A program made the translations under genes and the position numbers. From positions 1 to 64,000 of the forward strand of contig CAJTUA010000015.1 in assembly GCA_910579615.1 (NCBI GenBank): DNA of 64,000 nucleotides. Direction: 5' to 3'. The DNA comes from an uncultured Lachnospiraceae bacterium (lineage in GTDB: Bacteria; Bacillota; Clostridia; Lachnospirales; Lachnospiraceae). The notes beneath the pieces are model-generated. The model worked only from the letters and a program-made list of their open reading frames with translations, had not been told where the DNA came from and searched no databases. Positions 60,269 to 64,000 of this stretch are shown here, one piece after another. Position 1 is the first letter of the stretch; each line of letters begins with the position of its first letter.

Positions 60269-60303
60269 AATCCCGCCGGGGAACAAAACCGGCGGGATTT
60301 TTT
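60269..60303 (+). terminator. Rho-independent terminator of the metallopeptidase gene
   Basis: AATCCCGCCGG (60269-60279) pairs with CCGGCGGGATT (60289-60299) around a 9-base loop, followed by a T-run to 60303. It lies 45 bases after the stop codon, and the convergent mgtE gene ends just beyond. Confidence 0.9.
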
Positions 60304-60314
60304 GCCCCGCGCAC

Positions 60315-61709
60315 CTATGCCATATGAAATACCTGAATCAGCAACACCCACGCAAGGCCATAATATGTTACGACAGCCACCAAATCATTGATTGTCGTAA
60401 TCAGCGGTCCCGACGCAACCGCAGGGTCCACCTTAATTTTATGGAAAAACAGCGGCACCAGTGTGCCAACCATGCTCGAAACCACCATCGCCAGCATCAG
60501 CGCCACACTGACACAGCCGGAAATCAAAAAGGCATTCCCCGCCGGATTCCCTTTGAATACGCAGGCATAAACCCCAATCAGCAAAAATGCCAGAACCCCC
60601 AAAAACAAACCGTTCGCAAACCCGACCCGCACCTCTTTGCCCACAAGCGAGAGTTTCTGCTTTGCGGTAAGCTCCTCGTCCATCAGTACCCGGATGGTGA
60701 CCGCAAGCGACTGCGTGCCGACATTTCCCGCCATATCAAGAATCAGTGACTGGAAGCAAATCACAATCGGAAGCACCGCAACAACCGCCTCAAAAACCCC
60801 GACCACGGACGATACACCCATCCCCAAAAACAGCAGCACAACCAGCCATGGCAGCCGCTTTTTCATGCTCTGCGCCGTGCTTTCCTCCAAATCCGCCTCG
60901 GCTGTCAGGCCCGCCAATTTCGCATAATCCTCCCCCATCTCATCATCGACGACCTCAACGATATCCTGCGCCGTAATAATTCCTAAGATATGACCGTCCT
61001 CCGACAAAATCGGGATGGAATCCTCCGCGTAATCCCGGATTCTCTCAATGCAGTCCCCGATTTTCTCATGGTCCGTGGCATAAGGGTAGGACGTGCTGAC
61101 CAGGCTCCCCAAATCCTGATATTCCCTCGCAATAATCAAATCCTTTAAGTCAATCGCGCCATAAAAAATATCCTTCTCATCAACCACATAAATCGTAGAG
61201 ATATTGTCATTCTCCCCCGCCTGCCGAACCAGCTCATGCATTGCCTGGCGGATGGTAAGCCAGCTCCCAACCACAACATAATTGGTTGTCATATAACTGC
61301 CAATCTCATCCTCATCATACGAAAGAATCAGGCGCACATCTTTTTCCGCCTCATCGTCCAGAAGGCTTACAATTTTCTCCTGGTCGGCATCGTCCATCTC
61401 CTCAAGGACATCCACCGCATCGTCGGAATCCATACAGGAAATAATGTCCGCCGCTGTCTGTGCGGGAAGCTCCTTCAAATAAACCTCGACATCCTCAAGA
61501 TAGGTAAAAATCTCCGAGAGACGCTCCTTGCCCAAAAGCCGGTAAAGCGTCCTGCGCTCCTTCCCGCTTAACTGCGCCAGCGCGTCCGCGATATCATTCT
61601 CATGATAGCCTGACAGGCGACCAAGCAATTCCTTATCCGGCAAACCCGCCCGAACCAGTTCCAATAATTCCTGGACAAAACTTGGTTCCTTTAATACCTT
61701 CTTTTCCAT
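60315..61709 (-). CDS. mgtE: MgtE-type magnesium transporter
   Basis: A 464-residue protein, full length. It has the MgtE_N helical domain (about 25-130) with repeated acidic turns, two CBS domains (about 135-255), a connecting helix and five membrane spans (about 285-460). The last part contains DMAGNVGTQSLAV, the family signature near the ion pore. The start is 4 bases after AAGGAGGCAGAA. Family role: Mg2+-gated Mg2+ channel whose cytosolic domains close at high Mg2+. I found no M-box riboswitch in the upstream region; a short RBS-bearing ORF is there instead. Confidence 0.95.
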   Translation of the reverse strand: MEKKVLKEPSFVQELLELVRAGLPDKELLGRLSGYHENDIADALAQLSGKERRTLYRLLGKERLSEIFTYLEDVEVYLKELPAQTAADIISCMDSDDAVDVLEEMDDADQEKIVSLLDDEAEKDVRLILSYDEDEIGSYMTTNYVVVGSWLTIRQAMHELVRQAGENDNISTIYVVDEKDIFYGAIDLKDLIIAREYQDLGSLVSTSYPYATDHEKIGDCIERIRDYAEDSIPILSEDGHILGIITAQDIVEVVDDEMGEDYAKLAGLTAEADLEESTAQSMKKRLPWLVVLLFLGMGVSSVVGVFEAVVAVLPIVICFQSLILDMAGNVGTQSLAVTIRVLMDEELTAKQKLSLVGKEVRVGFANGLFLGVLAFLLIGVYACVFKGNPAGNAFLISGCVSVALMLAMVVSSMVGTLVPLFFHKIKVDPAVASGPLITTINDLVAVVTYYGLAWVLLIQVFHMA

Positions 61710-61980
61710 TTCTGCCTCCTTCCTGCCCCCTTATGGCACCACGGATGTAATTCCTTCTTACGAGTGTGCCCGGTAGTGCATTCCTGCGCTGCGCACGCCC
61801 ACAAAAAAGCCGTTTTCCGGCAAACCCTGATGCAAAAAAGGGCACAAAAAATACACCGCCTCCGGAATCCCGAAGCGTACCCGTTCCCTTCAGTCGTGTA
61901 GTACGCAAAATCCCATGTTCGGTGTTCGAAAAATTTTTGGCAGCGGAAAAACAAAATGAAAAAGCCGGCAGAAAAACGGC

Positions 61981-62073
61981 CTATCCGGAACAGAACACGG
62001 ACGGCAGCGATTCCCTGAAATTTTCCAAATCACCGAAACGGATACTTTGGCCTGTACTGTCACAACCATCCAT
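61981..62073 (-). CDS. Possible 30-residue leader peptide upstream of mgtE
   Basis: ATG 6 bases after AAGGAGGTG opens MDGCDSTGQSIRFGDLENFR and ten more residues to a TAG. The ribosome binding site is as good as any in the window. A short GCCG/CGGC stem with T-runs (61959-61980 on the minus strand) follows. It could be a leader peptide influencing downstream expression, or an independent small peptide. The interval 61710-61980 between it and mgtE holds no other supported gene. Coding status is unproven. Confidence 0.4.
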   Translation of the reverse strand: MDGCDSTGQSIRFGDLENFRESLPSVFCSG

Positions 62074-62169
62074 GCTGTTCACCTCCTTAATTTTTTCAAA
62101 TCTTACCGCTATCTATTATAAACGCATATTCCGGATAACGTCAAGAAATTTATTTTTTTCCGTCACGCC

Positions 62170-63519
62170 CTAGCTTTTTGCGCCATCCGGGTTCTGCCCC
62201 TTATAACGGGCAAAATAATAAAGAAACCCTGCAGCATCCGCCAGAAACCACCCGATCGGCACCGCCCACCAGATTCCGGTTACGCCGATTGCCGGAACCC
62301 CCGAGAGCAAATGCGCCAACAGCACCCTCGTCCCAAGGGAAATCACCGTAAGCACCACCGACATTTCCGGTTTCCCGAGCGCCCGGTAAAGCCCGTAAAG
62401 CAAAAACAGACAGCCAATCCCGGCATAAAAGGTTCCCTCAATCCGCAGGTAACGGACACCCTCCGCGACCACCCCGGCACCCTCCTCATCCACAAACATT
62501 GCCATGAGCGGGCGCGCAAACGCAAAAACAAAAACGGAAACAACCAGGCAAAAGCCCACGGATGCCGCGACCGCGCCGCGAAACCCCTCACGCACGCGCT
62601 CCTTCTTCCCCGCGCCGTAATTCTGCGCAACAAAGGTTGAAAAGGCATTGCCAAAATCCTGCACTGGCATATAGGCAAAAGCATCAATCTTGACGGCCGC
62701 CGCAAATGCCGCCATCACCACGGAGCCAAAGCTGTTGACCAACCCCTGCACCATCAGGATGCCAAGGTTCATCACGGACTGCTGAATGCAGGTCAGCACG
62801 GAAAATCCCGCAATCTCCTTCATGCATCCTGCACGGATGCGCCGTTCCTCCCGCTTCATTTTCAGATACGGGACGCGGGCAAACGCGTAAAGGGCAATGC
62901 CGATACCCGAAACATACTGCGCGGTTACGGTTGCCCACGCCGCCCCCGCCACACCAAACCCAAGCCCAACCACAAACCATAGGTCAAGCAGGATATTTAA
63001 GACCGCCGAAACTGCCAGAAACGCCAGTGGAACCACGGAATTCCCCAGTGCCCGCAGCAGCGAGGCAAAATAATTGTAAAGAAAGGTGGCGAAAATCCCG
63101 CCAAAAATAACGGCAAGATAACTGCGCATATCGCCCCAGACTTCTTCCGGAACTTTCAGGAACGCCCGAATCGGGTCAAGAAAAAGATACGCAGCAAGAT
63201 TTAGCAGCACCGTCAGTGCCAAAATCAGGACAAAGGAGGCACAGATTCCCTCCTTTAACCGCCCTTCCTGCCGCTCCCCAAAGCGGATGGAAAAAAATGT
63301 TCCGCTCCCCATGCAAAGCCCGAGCAAAATCGAAGTCAGAAAGGTCATCAACGTAAACGAAGACCCCACCGCCGCCAACGCATTCTGCCCTAAATATTTG
63401 CCGACAATCAGCGTGTCGGCGATATTGTAGCACTGCTGTAAGAGATTCCCCAGTATCATCGGGATGGCAAAATACAGCATGGATTTCATCACGTTCCCCT
63501 GCGTCATGTCCCGGTTCAT
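62170..63519 (-). CDS. MATE-family multidrug efflux transporter
   Basis: A 449-residue protein with 12 predicted membrane spans. The chosen ATG follows AAGGAGGAGCATTTGAT; the frame is open much further upstream but without a site. It starts MNRDMTQGNVMKSMLYFAIP with the family's conserved PMILGNLLQQCYNIADT (about 20-36) and a matching second half beginning near residue 225. It resembles NorM/DinF-like Na+ or H+ antiporters of Clostridia. The substrate is unknown. It lies upstream of the leader-peptide/mgtE region on the same strand. Confidence 0.92.
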   Translation of the reverse strand: MNRDMTQGNVMKSMLYFAIPMILGNLLQQCYNIADTLIVGKYLGQNALAAVGSSFTLMTFLTSILLGLCMGSGTFFSIRFGERQEGRLKEGICASFVLILALTVLLNLAAYLFLDPIRAFLKVPEEVWGDMRSYLAVIFGGIFATFLYNYFASLLRALGNSVVPLAFLAVSAVLNILLDLWFVVGLGFGVAGAAWATVTAQYVSGIGIALYAFARVPYLKMKREERRIRAGCMKEIAGFSVLTCIQQSVMNLGILMVQGLVNSFGSVVMAAFAAAVKIDAFAYMPVQDFGNAFSTFVAQNYGAGKKERVREGFRGAVAASVGFCLVVSVFVFAFARPLMAMFVDEEGAGVVAEGVRYLRIEGTFYAGIGCLFLLYGLYRALGKPEMSVVLTVISLGTRVLLAHLLSGVPAIGVTGIWWAVPIGWFLADAAGFLYYFARYKGQNPDGAKS

Positions 63520-63706
63520 ATCAAATGCTCCTCCTTGGAAAAACTTTGCCGGTGCCCCATCCCAGACGGACTGCGGATGCATTTTCCGGCCATATGGGGC
63601 ATCATCTCCTATCTTAACATGCAAAGAGACTTCTGGCAATCCTTTTCCTGCGGTAGCAGCATACAAGCACGCCGGGCAGCTTCGTCCGCCCTTTTGGGTG
63701 ACAGCG

Positions 63707-64000
63707 TTAAACTTCCGCCTGTACCTTGAACCAGTCGAAATCCGCATGCTTCCCAAACCCAGTCAAATCCTGGCAGCAAATCCCGACCATTGCGCCGGTA
63801 AACCACCCTTCATTGCACGCCTCGTCCGATAAAAAACTCGCATCAACGCGCGGACCGATATCAAAAAGCACGGCTTCGGAATTTTTTGTATTTTCCGCCT
63901 TTTTGCAAAAATCCCGGTATCCGTAGGAAAACTGTGCATCTGTCCCCTCCACGGACAGATGCAAAATCACATCCCTCCCGGTCTCCAACGGGATATATTG
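63707..64000 (-). CDS. C-terminal end of a GH43-type beta-xylosidase (partial)
   Basis: A 97-residue frame that stays open to the window edge; its beginning lies outside. The end segment CNEGWFTGAMVGICCQDLTG followed by KHADFDWFKVQAEV is the closing part of the beta-sandwich domain found at the C-terminus of GH43 beta-xylosidases/arabinofuranosidases. The GH43 catalytic propeller is therefore expected just outside the window. No signal peptide can be judged. Family role: intracellular or surface cleavage of xylo-oligosaccharides, fitting a gut plant-fibre degrader. The interval 63520-63706 holds no supported gene. Confidence 0.82.
   Translation of the reverse strand, partial: QYIPLETGRDVILHLSVEGTDAQFSYGYRDFCKKAENTKNSEAVLFDIGPRVDASFLSDEACNEGWFTGAMVGICCQDLTGFGKHADFDWFKVQAEV

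Noticed and set aside
61633..61908. Overlapping minus-strand frame at the start of mgtE as a gene
   Set aside because: It overlaps the start of mgtE out of frame, has no ribosome binding site and shows no protein-like composition.
61710..62169. M-box magnesium riboswitch upstream of mgtE
   Set aside because: The conserved M-box blocks could not be found on the minus strand of this interval.
1..64000. CRISPR arrays, tRNA or rRNA genes, complete insertion sequences
   Set aside because: No regularly spaced repeats, cloverleaf-like or rRNA-like sequence, and no transposase ORF were seen on either strand.

Overview
The window looks like a chromosomal segment of a Gram-positive, anaerobic Clostridia member, most likely Lachnospiraceae. 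This rests on strong AGGAGG-type ribosome binding sites almost everywhere, TTGACA/TATAAT promoters, Firmicutes-style gene sets (dnaE next to pfkA, a UPF0340 protein, single-subunit MgtE), BspA-like leucine-rich repeat surface proteins, and the end of a GH43 beta-xylosidase. The species assignment is inference. No rRNA, tRNA or CRISPR array was seen.

Layout. (1) 405-15218, minus strand: an AT-richer surface polysaccharide operon of the Wzx/Wzy type. In transcription order it holds a PglC-like priming transferase, an SDR, a GT4, WecC, WecB, a GT2, a GT4-like protein, Wzy, another GT, Wzx, a CapE/FnlA-type dehydratase-epimerase, an RmlD-like reductase and an asparagine-synthetase-like amidotransferase. 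The enzymes point to UDP-ManNAcA, possibly amidated, plus a 2-acetamido-2,6-dideoxy-L-hexose. (2) 15538-21158: an accessory stretch with an SF2 helicase carrying five helicase-associated repeats, an AAA-ATPase/PD-(D/E)XK protein, palindromes and gene remnants. (3) 21211-27287, minus: a subtilase that appears to lack its catalytic serine, a membrane-anchored C39 peptidase, ClpX and a WbaP-type priming transferase. These are divergent from HtrA and FolC (27539-30637, plus). (4) 30592-36948: AT-rich accessory DNA with unknown secreted proteins, a small secreted peptide, an ABC exporter, a truncated AAA-ATPase, and an Abi_2/AbiF-like HEPN protein. The Abi gene is preceded by its own consensus promoter and a short structured, terminator-ended RNA. 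(5) 37113-50033: housekeeping genes pfkA, dnaE, a YjbR protein, an AlkD-like protein, UPF0340, uvrC, ftsH and, on the plus strand, pyrG with a large leader hairpin. (6) 50130-64000: a MAF/DUF115-like protein with a GT2, two BspA-like proteins, a small XRE regulator, a FruK-like kinase, a coiled-coil protein, an M3-like metallopeptidase with LysM domains, MgtE, a MATE transporter and the partial GH43.

The strongest candidate for a noteworthy system is the Abi/ncRNA pair at 35807-36948. It has the architecture expected of an RNA-antitoxin/HEPN-toxin module of the AbiF type, the family from which Cas13 has been proposed to descend. Other leads are the apparent pseudo-subtilase, a 13-bp tandem repeat laid over a consensus promoter upstream of the FruK-like gene, the pyrG leader hairpin, and the paired inverted palindromes next to the helicase.
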